From Fusobacteriales bacterium (lineage in GTDB: Bacteria; Fusobacteriota; Fusobacteriia; Fusobacteriales; Leptotrichiaceae), in contig JAITVW010000290.1 of assembly GCA_031285605.1 (NCBI GenBank), positions 1-6,836 of the forward strand: 6,836 nt of DNA, in the 5' to 3' direction. The position numbers and the translations under genes were made by a program. The first letter of the stretch is position 1. Each line of letters begins with the position of its first letter. The notes under the pieces were generated by a model. It was not told the origin of the DNA. It saw only the letters and a program-made list of their open reading frames with translations, and searched no databases. This document shows positions 1 through 6,012 of this stretch, one piece after another.

Positions 1-195
1 AATATTAAATATTCTGATTTTTTTATTTCTGTTATTCTGCTGTAATTATTTATTTTCCATATTTACATAAAACTATTATATAAAAAACATAAAATATGAA
101 ATATAAAACTAAGCATTAAAAAAGAATATTCTAAGTTGTATCACGTATAATTAACACATACCAATAAAAGAATATTTTTCTTCATAACCCCCCCT
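1..195. other. AT-rich intergenic stretch without a gene
   Basis: I see no convincing coding frame on either strand; the longest ATG-started frames are only a few codons long. The sequence is very AT-rich and presumably holds the 3' untranslated end of a gene to the left. A TATAAT hexamer at 146-151 lacks a -35 box at the right distance, so I do not call it a promoter. The gene-free stretch as a whole runs to 438 and also holds the terminator, promoter and leader listed separately. Confidence 0.6.
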
Positions 196-224
196 GCCGC
201 CGTTTCATTCCGGCGGCTTTTTTT
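196..224 (+). terminator. Intrinsic terminator of an upstream transcript
   Basis: A 7-bp pure G/C stem (GCCGCCG at 196-202 with CGGCGGC at 211-217) closes an 8-nt loop and is followed directly by seven T residues (218-224). It is the most GC-rich feature in this AT-rich stretch. No gene in the window precedes it, so it ends a transcript that starts to the left or within the first 195 bases. It insulates the rpsB promoter downstream. Confidence 0.9.
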
Positions 225-296
225 ATTATTTTTTCAATGTATGTGTTTTCATATATATAACTGCTTTCCGCTCTGCATTTTATTTACACTATTTCA

Positions 297-325
297 TTGA
301 CAAAATCCTCCGTGAATGATAGAAT
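297..325 (+). promoter_or_regulatory. Sigma-70-type promoter of the rpsB operon
   Basis: A perfect -35 box TTGACA (297-302), a 17-bp spacer and a -10 box TAGAAT (320-325) with an extended TGA in front (317-319) make a near-consensus housekeeping promoter. The predicted transcription start is about 331-333, giving a leader of roughly 105 nt before the rpsB start codon. Such strength suits a ribosomal protein operon. The ATG at 316 lies inside this promoter, so it cannot be a start codon for RNA made from it. Confidence 0.88.
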
Positions 326-341
326 ATTCTGATGATTATCA

Positions 342-404
342 CATTTTCCCGCCGGATTTGGATAAGGTGCCTGAAATATCAGGTTTGTCCAGATCAGGAA
401 AATG
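342..404 (+). promoter_or_regulatory. Structured rpsB leader RNA, candidate S2 autoregulatory element
   Basis: The leader folds into one long hairpin. The outer helix pairs 342-349 (CATTTTCC) with 397-404 (GGAAAATG). An asymmetric internal loop follows (350-354 opposite A396). The middle helix of 12 pairs joins 355-366 to 384-395 and includes three G-U wobbles. A 3-nt bulge (367-369) leads to the apical 5-bp helix 370-374/379-383, closed by loop AATA. In all, 25 pairs fit in 63 nt. No T-run follows, so it is not a terminator. It begins about 10 nt after the predicted RNA start and ends 22 nt before the ribosome binding site. S2 is known to repress its own operon through the leader in E. coli; that this hairpin does the same here is inference. 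Confidence 0.6.
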
Positions 405-426
405 GATGACAAAACCAAAAAAATTT

Positions 427-432
427 AGGAGG
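427..432 (+). promoter_or_regulatory. rpsB ribosome binding site
   Basis: AGGAGG lies 6 nt before the ATG at 439. This fixes the S2 start at [10 protein letters not shown] rather than at the in-frame ATG 41 codons upstream. Confidence 0.93.
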
Positions 433-438
433 AACAAA

Positions 439-1230
439 ATGGCAGTAGTTTCAATGAAACAATTATTAGAAGTAGGAGCTCACTTCGGGCATCAGGCAAA
501 GAGATGGAACCCAAAAATGAAGCCTTATATCTTTACAGAAAGAAACGGCATTCATATTCTGGATTTACACCAGACTTTAGACTCTACAGAAAAAGCTTAT
601 AACTTTATAAGAGACATTACATCAGAAGGCGGAAAAGTACTTTTCGTAGGAACCAAAAAACAGGCACAGGAAGCTATAAGAGAAGAAGCTGTAAGAGCCG
701 GAGGATTTTATGTAAATAACAGATGGCTTGGAGGACTGTTAACTAACCTTAACACTATCAAAACAAGAGTACAAAGACTAAAAGACCTTGAAGAAATGGA
801 TCAGAACGGTATGCTCGACGAATCATACACTAAAAAAGAAGCAGGACTTTTAAGAAAAGAAATGGCAAAATTATCTAAAAATTTAGGCGGAATAAAAGAA
901 ATGAACAAAGTTCCCGCAGCACTTTTCGTTGTAGATATCAAAAAAGAATTTCTTGCCCTTGAAGAAGCTAAAAAGCTTGGAATACCTGTAGTAGCATTAA
1001 TCGATACAAATGTGGATCCTGACCTTGTAACATATAAAATACCTGCAAATGACGATGCTATCAGATCTGTAAAATTATTTTCAGAAATTATGGCTAATGC
1101 TATAATAGAAGGAAATAACGGACAGGAAGCAGCAGAAGCCGACGGTGCAGTATCCGAGGATATGCCGGCTGATGAAGATGAAACAGCTGTAGAAACTGTA
1201 ACTGAAGGTATTAAAGAAGCGACTGAATAA
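439..1230 (+). CDS. rpsB: 30S ribosomal protein S2
   Basis: S2 (uS2) is a primary structural protein of the small ribosomal subunit, bound between head and body and needed for S1 to associate. The 263-residue product carries the family hallmarks: EVGAHFGHQ (11-19), [11 protein letters not shown] (22-32), RNGIHILDL (35-43), FVGTKKQA (69-76), [11 protein letters not shown] (93-103), IDTNVDPD (188-195) and [10 protein letters not shown] (201-210). Residues from about 225 form an acidic, Ala/Glu/Asp-rich tail that is variable in the family. The reading frame stays open upstream to an ATG at 316, but that codon lies within the promoter and the extra residues do not resemble S2. The start at 439 has a strong AGGAGG. 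It is the first gene of the rpsB-tsf unit, 50 bp before tsf. Confidence 0.98.
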   Translation: MAVVSMKQLLEVGAHFGHQAKRWNPKMKPYIFTERNGIHILDLHQTLDSTEKAYNFIRDITSEGGKVLFVGTKKQAQEAIREEAVRAGGFYVNNRWLGGLLTNLNTIKTRVQRLKDLEEMDQNGMLDESYTKKEAGLLRKEMAKLSKNLGGIKEMNKVPAALFVVDIKKEFLALEEAKKLGIPVVALIDTNVDPDLVTYKIPANDDAIRSVKLFSEIMANAIIEGNNGQEAAEADGAVSEDMPADEDETAVETVTEGIKEATE

Positions 1231-1280
1231 TATAATAAATCAGGAATTATAATCTTAGAAAGAAAACGGAGGAGTAAAAA

Positions 1281-2165
1281 ATGGCAGTAACCACAGCTTT
1301 AATTAAAGAATTAAGAGAAAGAACAGGAGCAGGAATGCTTGACTGTAAAAAAGCTCTGGAAGAAAACAACGGAGACATAGAAAAAGCAATTGACTGGTTA
1401 AGAGAAAAAGGAATTGCCAAAGCCGCTAAGAAATCCGGAAGAGTTGCAGCTGAAGGATTAGTTTTCGGTGCAGTATCTTCTGACAGAAAAAAAGGTGTTA
1501 TCCTTGAATTTAATTCCGAAACAGACTTTGTTGCTAAAAATGATGAATTCAAAAGTTTTGGGGAAAAACTTGTAGAATTATCTCTGACTCATGATGTTTC
1601 AAGTGAAGATGAATTAAGAGCCGTCCAATTAGAAGGAAAATCAATAGATGAAGTAATCAGCGAACTGATTGCAAAAATAGGGGAAAATATGAACCTTAGA
1701 AGGCTTACTGCAGTAAAAACCGATGGTTTTGTAGAAACATATATCCACCTTGGAGGAAAAATAGGAGTATTACTGGAAATGAACGGAGAAGCTACTCCTG
1801 AAAATATAGAAAAAGCAAAAGGCGTTGCTATGCATATAGCTGCTATGGATCCCGGATATCTGTCACCTGATCAGGTTACTACAGACGACCTTGAAAGAGA
1901 AAAGGAAATAACTAAAAAACAATTAGAAGAAGAAGGAAAACCGGCTAATATAATAGAAAAAATCTTAGAAGGAAAAATGAGAAAATTCTATGAAGAAAAT
2001 ACTCTGGTTAAGCAAAAATATGTGAGAGACGACAGCATATCTATAGAAGACTTCATCAAACCTCTGACTATCAATGGATTTAAAAGATTCAAGGTAGGAG
2101 AAGGTATTGAAAAAGGTGACGTTGACTTTGCAGCTGAAGTTGCAGCACAAATAGCAGGAAATTAA
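1281..2165 (+). CDS. tsf: Elongation factor Ts
   Basis: EF-Ts is the cytoplasmic nucleotide exchange factor that releases GDP from EF-Tu during translation elongation. The 294-residue protein has the usual length and layout: an N-terminal UBA-like helical domain (about 1-55, with [16 protein letters not shown] at 11-26), then the core domains. The TDFV motif that contacts EF-Tu is at 81-84 in [12 protein letters not shown]. Other family blocks are [11 protein letters not shown] (156-166), [10 protein letters not shown] (185-194), [14 protein letters not shown] (220-233) and a C-terminal segment with [10 protein letters not shown] (281-290). GGAGG at 1268-1272 sits 8 nt before the ATG. It follows rpsB with no terminator between them, so the two are almost certainly cotranscribed. 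A terminator-like hairpin starts almost at its stop codon. Confidence 0.98.
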   Translation: MAVTTALIKELRERTGAGMLDCKKALEENNGDIEKAIDWLREKGIAKAAKKSGRVAAEGLVFGAVSSDRKKGVILEFNSETDFVAKNDEFKSFGEKLVELSLTHDVSSEDELRAVQLEGKSIDEVISELIAKIGENMNLRRLTAVKTDGFVETYIHLGGKIGVLLEMNGEATPENIEKAKGVAMHIAAMDPGYLSPDQVTTDDLEREKEITKKQLEEEGKPANIIEKILEGKMRKFYEENTLVKQKYVRDDSISIEDFIKPLTINGFKRFKVGEGIEKGDVDFAAEVAAQIAGN

Positions 2166-2167
2166 AA

Positions 2168-2199
2168 ATAGGGGTAAATATTCTTACCCTTATTTTTTT
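2168..2199 (+). terminator. Terminator or attenuator between tsf and pyrH
   Basis: A 10-bp stem (2168-2177 with 2184-2193, one G-U pair) closes the 6-nt loop ATATTC and runs into seven T residues (2193-2199). The flanking A and T runs can lengthen the helix. It begins 3 nt after the tsf stop and ends 20 nt before the pyrH start. I see no clear separate pyrH promoter, so partial read-through is likely. That would lower pyrH/frr mRNA relative to rpsB/tsf. Confidence 0.78.
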
Positions 2200-2208
2200 G
2201 AGATATTT

Positions 2209-2214
2209 AGGAGG
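2209..2214 (+). promoter_or_regulatory. pyrH ribosome binding site
   Basis: AGGAGG with a short 4-nt spacer before the ATG at 2219. A TTG at 2198 in the same frame is rejected: it lies in the terminator T-run, and the ribosome binding site would be inside its coding sequence. Confidence 0.85.
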
Positions 2215-2218
2215 TTTT

Positions 2219-2929
2219 ATGTTAAAATATAAAAGGATATTATTAAAGTTAAGCGGAGAAGCACTTGCCGGCAATCAAAAATTCGGTATTTCAAGCGATG
2301 TTCTTGATAATTTTGCGAAACAGCTGAAAGAAGTTCACGATCTTGGTGTCGAACTGGCTATTGTTATCGGCGGAGGAAATATTTTCAGAGGTATAGCCGG
2401 ACAAGAGCAGGGATTTGACAGGGCTACCGGAGATACACTCGGTATTCTTGCCACAATTATGAATGCCCTGGCATTACAGAATTCAATAGAAAAAATGGGT
2501 GTTCACACAAGAGTTCTCACTGCTGTGCAAATGCCGGAAATTGCAGAACCATACATAAGAAGAAGAGCAATAAGACACTTGGAAAAAGGAAGAATTATCA
2601 TTCTTGCCGGTGGAACGGGAAATCCTTATTTTACCACAGATTCAGGCGGCGCATTAAGAGCTCTGGAAATTGGTGCCGATATTCTGGCAAAGGGAACTAA
2701 AGTAAACGGTGTTTATGACAAAGATCCGCAAAAATTTGCTGATGCTGTAAAATATGATAATATCAGTTTTGACGAAACTCTGACAAAAGATCTCAAAGTA
2801 ATGGATGCCGCTGCTTTATCACTCTGCAGGGAGAATGATCTTCCCGTTATAGTATTCAATATTCTGGAAGACGGCAATATTAAAAAAATGGTAAACGGCG
2901 AAGAAATCGGAACAATTGTAAAAAATTAA
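2219..2929 (+). CDS. pyrH: Uridylate kinase (UMP kinase)
   Basis: PyrH phosphorylates UMP to UDP with ATP, the committed step to UTP and CTP. It is a cytoplasmic hexamer of the amino-acid kinase fold. At 236 residues it is standard length. Visible motifs are KLSGEAL (10-16, phosphate-binding loop), [11 protein letters not shown] (49-58 region), the nucleotide-binding [12 protein letters not shown] (131-142), [10 protein letters not shown] (161-170) and MDAAA (195-199). The start at 2219 gives [16 protein letters not shown], the normal N-terminus. It lies between tsf and frr, a pairing common across bacteria. Expression probably depends on read-through of the hairpin just upstream. Confidence 0.98.
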   Translation: MLKYKRILLKLSGEALAGNQKFGISSDVLDNFAKQLKEVHDLGVELAIVIGGGNIFRGIAGQEQGFDRATGDTLGILATIMNALALQNSIEKMGVHTRVLTAVQMPEIAEPYIRRRAIRHLEKGRIIILAGGTGNPYFTTDSGGALRALEIGADILAKGTKVNGVYDKDPQKFADAVKYDNISFDETLTKDLKVMDAAALSLCRENDLPVIVFNILEDGNIKKMVNGEEIGTIVKN

Positions 2930-2947
2930 ATAATTTATATTAACATG

Positions 2948-2955
2948 AAAGGTGA
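2948..2955 (+). promoter_or_regulatory. frr ribosome binding site
   Basis: AAAGGTGA, a less perfect Shine-Dalgarno than its neighbours, lies 7 nt before the ATG at 2963. It is inside the reading frame of the earlier ATG at 2945, which has no upstream purine-rich site, and so it favours the later start. Confidence 0.72.
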
Positions 2956-2962
2956 AATTATA

Positions 2963-3520
2963 ATGATAGACACTTTTTTAAAAGAAACTGAAACTAAAAT
3001 GGAAAAAGCTGTGGAGAGTACAAAGGACAAATTTGCCAGTATAAGAGCCGGAAGAGCCAATGTTTCCATGTTAGACGGTATCACTGTGGATGCATACGGA
3101 GCTCCGAGCCCTTTATCACAGATTGGTACATTGTCAGCTCCTGAAGCAAGACTTTTGACTATTGATCCATGGGATAAATCATTAATTCCTGCTGTAGAAA
3201 AAGCTATACAGCAGGCTAATCTGGGACTTAATCCTTCAAATGACGGAAGAATCATAAGACTTTCCGTTCCTGATTTAACTGAAGAAAGAAGAAAAGAATA
3301 TGTAAAAATAGTAAGAAAAGAAGCTGAAGAAGGTAAGGTCGCTATCAGAAACATCAGAAAAGATGTAAATAACAAACTGAGAAAATCAGAAAAAGACAGC
3401 GAAATAACTGAAGATGAATTAAAATCAGGAGAAGACAGTGTTCAAAAACTAACTGATAAATTCACAAAACTTGTTGATGAAGCTTTGGATAAAAAAGAAA
3501 AAGAACTTACTACCGTATAA
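2963..3520 (+). CDS. frr: Ribosome recycling factor
   Basis: RRF works with EF-G to split the post-termination ribosome so that subunits can be reused. From the ATG at 2963 the product is 185 residues, exactly the usual length. Starting at the ATG at 2945 would add six atypical residues (MKGEII). The first three-helix bundle part contains FASIRAGRANVSML (24-37). The inserted beta-rich head domain spans about 31-104 and includes VDAYGAPSPLSQIGTL (42-57) and GRIIRLSVPDLTEERR (95-110). The C-terminal helices carry VAIRNIRKD (126-134), with Arg129 and Arg132, the latter at the position known to be critical in E. coli RRF. It follows pyrH after 33 bp and is the last gene of the translation cluster. 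Confidence 0.98.
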   Translation: MIDTFLKETETKMEKAVESTKDKFASIRAGRANVSMLDGITVDAYGAPSPLSQIGTLSAPEARLLTIDPWDKSLIPAVEKAIQQANLGLNPSNDGRIIRLSVPDLTEERRKEYVKIVRKEAEEGKVAIRNIRKDVNNKLRKSEKDSEITEDELKSGEDSVQKLTDKFTKLVDEALDKKEKELTTV

Positions 3521-3526
3521 ACGGTA
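3511..3526 (+). repeat. Short perfect hairpin over the frr stop codon
   Basis: TACCGT (3511-3516) and ACGGTA (3521-3526) pair perfectly around the 4-nt loop ATAA. The TAA stop codon (3518-3520) lies in that loop. It could stabilise the 3' end of the mRNA, though it may have no function. Confidence 0.5.
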
Positions 3527-3527
3527 T

Positions 3528-3559
3528 AGTGTCAGATTCATCTTTATAAATGAGACACT
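3528..3559 (+). repeat. Second hairpin downstream of frr
   Basis: AGTGTC (3528-3533) pairs with GACACT (3554-3559). An inner 4-bp helix (3538-3541/3550-3553) stacks on it across a 4-nt bulge. No T-run follows, so it is not a terminator itself. It sits just before the true terminator. Confidence 0.5.
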
Positions 3560-3567
3560 GCACTAAC

Positions 3568-3611
3568 ATCAAATCCCTGCTTTAGACAAAATACGGGATT
3601 TGATTTTTTTT
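3568..3611 (+). terminator. Intrinsic terminator of the rpsB-tsf-pyrH-frr operon
   Basis: A perfect 10-bp stem (ATCAAATCCC at 3568-3577, GGGATTTGAT at 3595-3604) closes a 17-nt loop and ends in an 8-T run (3604-3611). It separates the translation genes from the flavin-reductase-like gene that starts 19 bp later. Confidence 0.92.
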
Positions 3612-3629
3612 ATATAAAGTGGAGGTAAT

Positions 3630-4112
3630 ATGGAAAATATAAATACTGAATATAAAAAATTATATTATGGATTTCCCGCTGTTTTATTAAGTTTTTATGA
3701 CAAAAATAATGAACCCGGCTGTCTTGTCAGTAATTCGGTTTTTGTACTCGGAAATATGCTTGTACTGGGATTATCTAAGACTTCTCGTGCTGTGGAATTC
3801 ATAAAGTTTTCCAATAGTTTTTGTGTTAATATTCCTGAAAAAGAACTGCTTCGTGAATTTGAAAACAGTAGTCCTGACAGCAGCTTTGATGTAAACAGAT
3901 TTTATTCACAGAATTTTTTATACACAAAATCTGATACAATAAATGCCCCGCTTATGGATATTTGTAAAGTTTGTATAGAGTGCGAAGTTCTCAGTTCACA
4001 TGAAGATCAAAATTATGTAATAATTATCTCAAATATAAAATCAAAAAATATCTCAAGAGACCTTCTTCACAATGATGGATCATTCATGGGAAAAATTCTC
4101 GGGTCTTTATAA
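3630..4112 (+). CDS. Flavin reductase-like domain protein (FMN-binding split barrel)
   Basis: The 160-residue product fits the small flavin reductase/flavoredoxin family, which binds FMN in a split beta-barrel and passes electrons from NAD(P)H or protein partners. Support is the opening YYGFPAVLLSFYD (12-24), the hydrophobic strand pair around NSVFVLGNMLVLGLSKTSRA (35-54), and the following helix and strand AVEFIKFSNSFCVNIPEKEL (54-73), a familiar pattern in this family. The C-terminal strand CKVCIECEVLSS (112-123) completes the barrel. Cys113 and Cys116 form a CxxC-like pair whose role is unknown. GGAGG at 3621-3625 lies 4 nt before the ATG. It sits behind the frr terminator with no clear promoter of its own, so it may rely on read-through. 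Substrate and partner cannot be told from sequence. Confidence 0.8.
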   Translation: MENINTEYKKLYYGFPAVLLSFYDKNNEPGCLVSNSVFVLGNMLVLGLSKTSRAVEFIKFSNSFCVNIPEKELLREFENSSPDSSFDVNRFYSQNFLYTKSDTINAPLMDICKVCIECEVLSSHEDQNYVIIISNIKSKNISRDLLHNDGSFMGKILGSL

Positions 4113-4118
4113 ATTAAG

Positions 4119-4158
4119 GAATTATATCAGAATTCATTCTTTGATATAGTTCTTTTTT
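4119..4158 (+). terminator. Terminator of the flavin-reductase-like gene
   Basis: An 11-bp stem (4119-4129 with 4142-4152, one G-U pair) closes a 12-nt loop and is followed by six T residues (4153-4158). It begins 6 nt after the stop codon and marks the right end of host + strand transcription before the minus-strand phage genes. Confidence 0.88.
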
Positions 4159-4190
4159 AATATAAACAAGAAAAACTATTTTATTTTTGT

Positions 4191-4227
4191 AAAAATAAAA
4201 ACCGACAATTAGTTTTTGCTAATGTCG
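4191..4227 (-). terminator. Terminator of the minus-strand phage operon
   Basis: Read on the minus strand, CGAC and ATTAG (4227-4219) pair with CTAAT and GTCG (4212-4203) around a 6-nt loop, with one bulged base. GG and a T-rich tract TTTTTATTTTT follow (4201-4191). The hairpin lies about 30 nt past the stop of the holin-like gene. In the + direction the T-rich tract is further from the stem, so it is a weaker terminator that way. Confidence 0.72.
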
Positions 4228-4260
4228 ATTTCAATTTTTTTATTAAGGTTTTCAATAATA

Positions 4261-4431
4261 TTATTTATGATCATCTTCTAATTTTTCTATACGGGAATTT
4301 AGTTCTTTTAATTCATTTACTATTTCCCGCATTGATTCTTTAAAAGTCTCAAAAGTTTTCATATCCTTCCAAATAAAATAACTTAGGACAATCCCTATAA
4401 TCCCAAAGTCTGTTAATTTGGCAATATCCAT
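4261..4431 (-). CDS. Small holin-like membrane protein (BhlA/UviB type)
   Basis: This 56-residue protein has a single hydrophobic segment near its N-terminus (about 8-21, FGIIGIVLSYFIW), then a charged, heptad-like helix rich in Glu and Lys (about 23-54). This is the layout of BhlA/UviB-type bacteriocin-associated or holin-like phage proteins, which insert in the inner membrane and help release lytic enzymes. The start at 4431 is chosen because AAGGAGG lies 5 nt upstream. The frame is open to an ATG at 4461, but the extra ten residues would contain that ribosome binding site. It is the last gene of the cassette, 56 bp after the 367-aa fibre-like gene. No endolysin follows. The family assignment rests on size, topology and context, not on a diagnostic motif. 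Confidence 0.62.
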   Translation of the reverse strand: MDIAKLTDFGIIGIVLSYFIWKDMKTFETFKESMREIVNELKELNSRIEKLEDDHK

Positions 4432-4436
4432 GTCTG

Positions 4437-4443
4437 CCTCCTT
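4437..4443 (-). promoter_or_regulatory. Ribosome binding site of the holin-like gene
   Basis: On the minus strand AAGGAGG lies 5 nt before the ATG at 4431. This decides against the in-frame upstream ATGs at 4449 and 4461. Confidence 0.85.
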
Positions 4444-4487
4444 ATACATTTCATGTTTCATCAGTCAACCTTTTTTGTTTAGTTTAA

Positions 4488-5591
4488 TCAATAATATTTA
4501 CCAATGATTTTTTTTATACAAAAACTTGGATCTCCTGTAACATTAGACGGAGAAACAAAAGATACCTTTAAAAAAGTCTCAGTACTGCTTGATGTGATAT
4601 TTCCCTTAAATAAAAAATGTCCTGTCTGTCTCATCTGATTGGAAAAGGAAGTAGAATCATCATAAATATTAGTATTGATATCTGAAAAATGATTTATTGT
4701 TATTTTTCCTGCACCAAATGTATTATTTATATTTCCAATCGTATAATATACATCTATTTCTTTAAAAACTTTGAGATTAAGATCAATACCAAGCTCCCTT
4801 TGAGTAAAACTCTGCACAGCTAATGTTCCGTTTTGATTTAAAAATTTACAAAAATTTATATTTTCCAATATCATTTCTTCACTGCCGTAAAACCGCCATT
4901 TATTAATCTCATAAATATCATCAAATGTTTCCTTTATTCTCCATTGTTCATCAACAGGAATAAGAATTTCCATGCTTCTGATATTAGAAACCATCCTTGA
5001 AAAGGATAATTTCATTTCCAAATAATACTCTAAATCATTTATAACAGGTTTAAATTCTATGGTTCCTGTAACAGAAGCCAAATTTTTATCAGGATGTTTC
5101 AAAAAACCATTTATATTTTTAACTAAAACAGTACAGCCTTTTCTATAATATTCAAACGCTTTTGTAATAGAATTAAAAAACTCTTCTGTTTCTTGTTCTT
5201 TATCCATATCAAGAGTAAATATTTTAACTTCATCAGTCAACACAGCTAATTTTTCTTTAATACCGCTGATATCACTTTCTATTTCACCTATGTTTTCATA
5301 ATTGGTGTTCCCTGTGGGAAATCCTGAACCTGATCCGGGACTGGCAGTAATTTCTGTTTCTAATTCAAATATATCAAGTATTGAACTAAATCCTTCCGAT
5401 TTTATCCATAATGAAGTTTTTTTCTTTGCATTAAAATTTTCCATAATTTTATAAGTGGAAAACTTTATTGTATTTGTATTAATATTATCTGTTATATTAA
5501 CCCGTGAACCGCTCTTTACTGTAATTACAGAGTCTTTTTCTATTAAATCGCTTATTTTTACCCAGTTATTATTAATAGTTACAATTTTCAT
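4488..5591 (-). CDS. Phage tail-fibre-like multidomain structural protein
   Basis: I do not recognise a named family with certainty. The 367 residues divide visibly. Residues 1-80 form a beta-rich N-terminal module (WVKISDLI at 10-17, LWIKSEGFSSILDI at 61-74), a pattern seen in small phage tail adhesion modules. Residues 83-98 are a Gly/Pro/Ser linker (ASPGSGSGFPTG). Residues about 100-145 are a predicted coiled coil (IESDISGIKEKLAVLTDEV), likely for trimerisation. A second beta-rich region follows (about 153-260, VTGTIEF at 174-180). The C-terminal strands end with HFLFKGNI and ETFLKVSFVS (325-347). There is no signal peptide or membrane segment. AAAGGAGA lies 5 nt before the ATG. The gene starts 21 bp after the stop of the 132-aa gene and precedes the holin-like gene. 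A role in host attachment or tail-tip structure is inferred. Confidence 0.62.
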   Translation of the reverse strand: MKIVTINNNWVKISDLIEKDSVITVKSGSRVNITDNINTNTIKFSTYKIMENFNAKKKTSLWIKSEGFSSILDIFELETEITASPGSGSGFPTGNTNYENIGEIESDISGIKEKLAVLTDEVKIFTLDMDKEQETEEFFNSITKAFEYYRKGCTVLVKNINGFLKHPDKNLASVTGTIEFKPVINDLEYYLEMKLSFSRMVSNIRSMEILIPVDEQWRIKETFDDIYEINKWRFYGSEEMILENINFCKFLNQNGTLAVQSFTQRELGIDLNLKVFKEIDVYYTIGNINNTFGAGKITINHFSDINTNIYDDSTSFSNQMRQTGHFLFKGNITSSSTETFLKVSFVSPSNVTGDPSFCIKKIIGKYY

Positions 5592-5612
5592 AATTTTCTC
5601 CTTTCCCGGTAA

Positions 5613-6011
5613 TTATATATTCAGACAGAATAAATCCAGATTTATTTCTCTCTCATTGTTATAATTTTTCAAATATGTGTTATCTATAATATAACCATCA
5701 CGATTAATGCTAAAAATTTCACCGTAATTTGTATTAACTGCCGAAATATCTAAATTCACAGGTTCTGTTCTGAATAATTTCAGTTCGCATAGTACATCAT
5801 CATTATTCTCTATTTTTTTATACTTTATTTTTCCTTTAAAAAACATTTTATTATCATAAATCCTATAAGCTATTTCAGACAACACATCAATATATTCTAA
5901 ATTTAATTCTGTTATATATTTCCATTCTTCTGTAGATACTTCTTCTTCAGAAGATTTTTTCAGAATTAAATTATCAATAGATATAGATTCTGAAATTTTT
6001 TTATTTTCCAT
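5613..6011 (-). CDS. Hypothetical phage protein, beta-rich, possible fibre head domain
   Basis: The product is 132 residues and of no family I can name. Residues 1-30 are polar and charged. From about 30 onward the sequence alternates beta-strand-like stretches, including MFFKGKIKYKKI (56-67), VLCELKLF (73-80) and YGEIFSINRDGYIID (96-110). The last resembles the recurring G-x-I-x-I-x-x-D-G-x-I pattern of phage fibre head sandwiches, a weak likeness. The start at 6011 is set by AAGGAGA 8 nt upstream. An ATG at 6035 would enclose that site and overlap the upstream gene. The gap to the upstream stop is a single base, so translation is probably coupled to the 206-aa gene. Confidence 0.6.
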   Translation of the reverse strand: MENKKISESISIDNLILKKSSEEEVSTEEWKYITELNLEYIDVLSEIAYRIYDNKMFFKGKIKYKKIENNDDVLCELKLFRTEPVNLDISAVNTNYGEIFSINRDGYIIDNTYLKNYNNEREINLDLFCLNI

Positions 6012-6012
6012 T

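Noticed and set aside
7..333. Repeated AATATTCTGAT near the left edge and at the rpsB promoter
   Set aside because: Two copies of an 11-nt A/T-rich word in such AT-rich sequence are not meaningful without more copies or conserved spacing.
1231..1253. TATAAT-like box and A/T inverted repeat between rpsB and tsf
   Set aside because: There is no -35 box at a usable distance and the stem is only A-T pairs, so neither a promoter nor a regulator is supported.
1247..1552. Open frame on the minus strand across the start of tsf (101 codons)
   Set aside because: It is antisense to a highly conserved gene, its product is low-complexity and hydrophobic, and it lacks a good ribosome binding site. It is explained by the tsf codon pattern.
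2935..3375. Open frame on the minus strand across frr (146 codons)
   Set aside because: It is a shadow of frr, with a Ser/Leu-rich composition typical of reversed AT-rich coding sequence and no recognisable domain.
4179..4200. A/T palindrome with 10-bp arms and a 2-nt centre
   Set aside because: It consists of A and T tracts flanking the phage terminator and cannot form a normal loop. I count it as terminator flank, not an attachment site.
4441..4468. Promoter-like TTGACT, 16-bp spacer, TATAAG on the minus strand before the holin-like gene
   Set aside because: The predicted RNA would start at or past the AAGGAGG site, leaving the gene without its ribosome binding site. The match is probably chance.
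5455..5664. Open frame on the + strand across the start of the 367-aa gene (69 codons)
   Set aside because: It lies opposite a longer gene with a clear ribosome binding site; its hydrophobic run comes from the complementary strand's composition.
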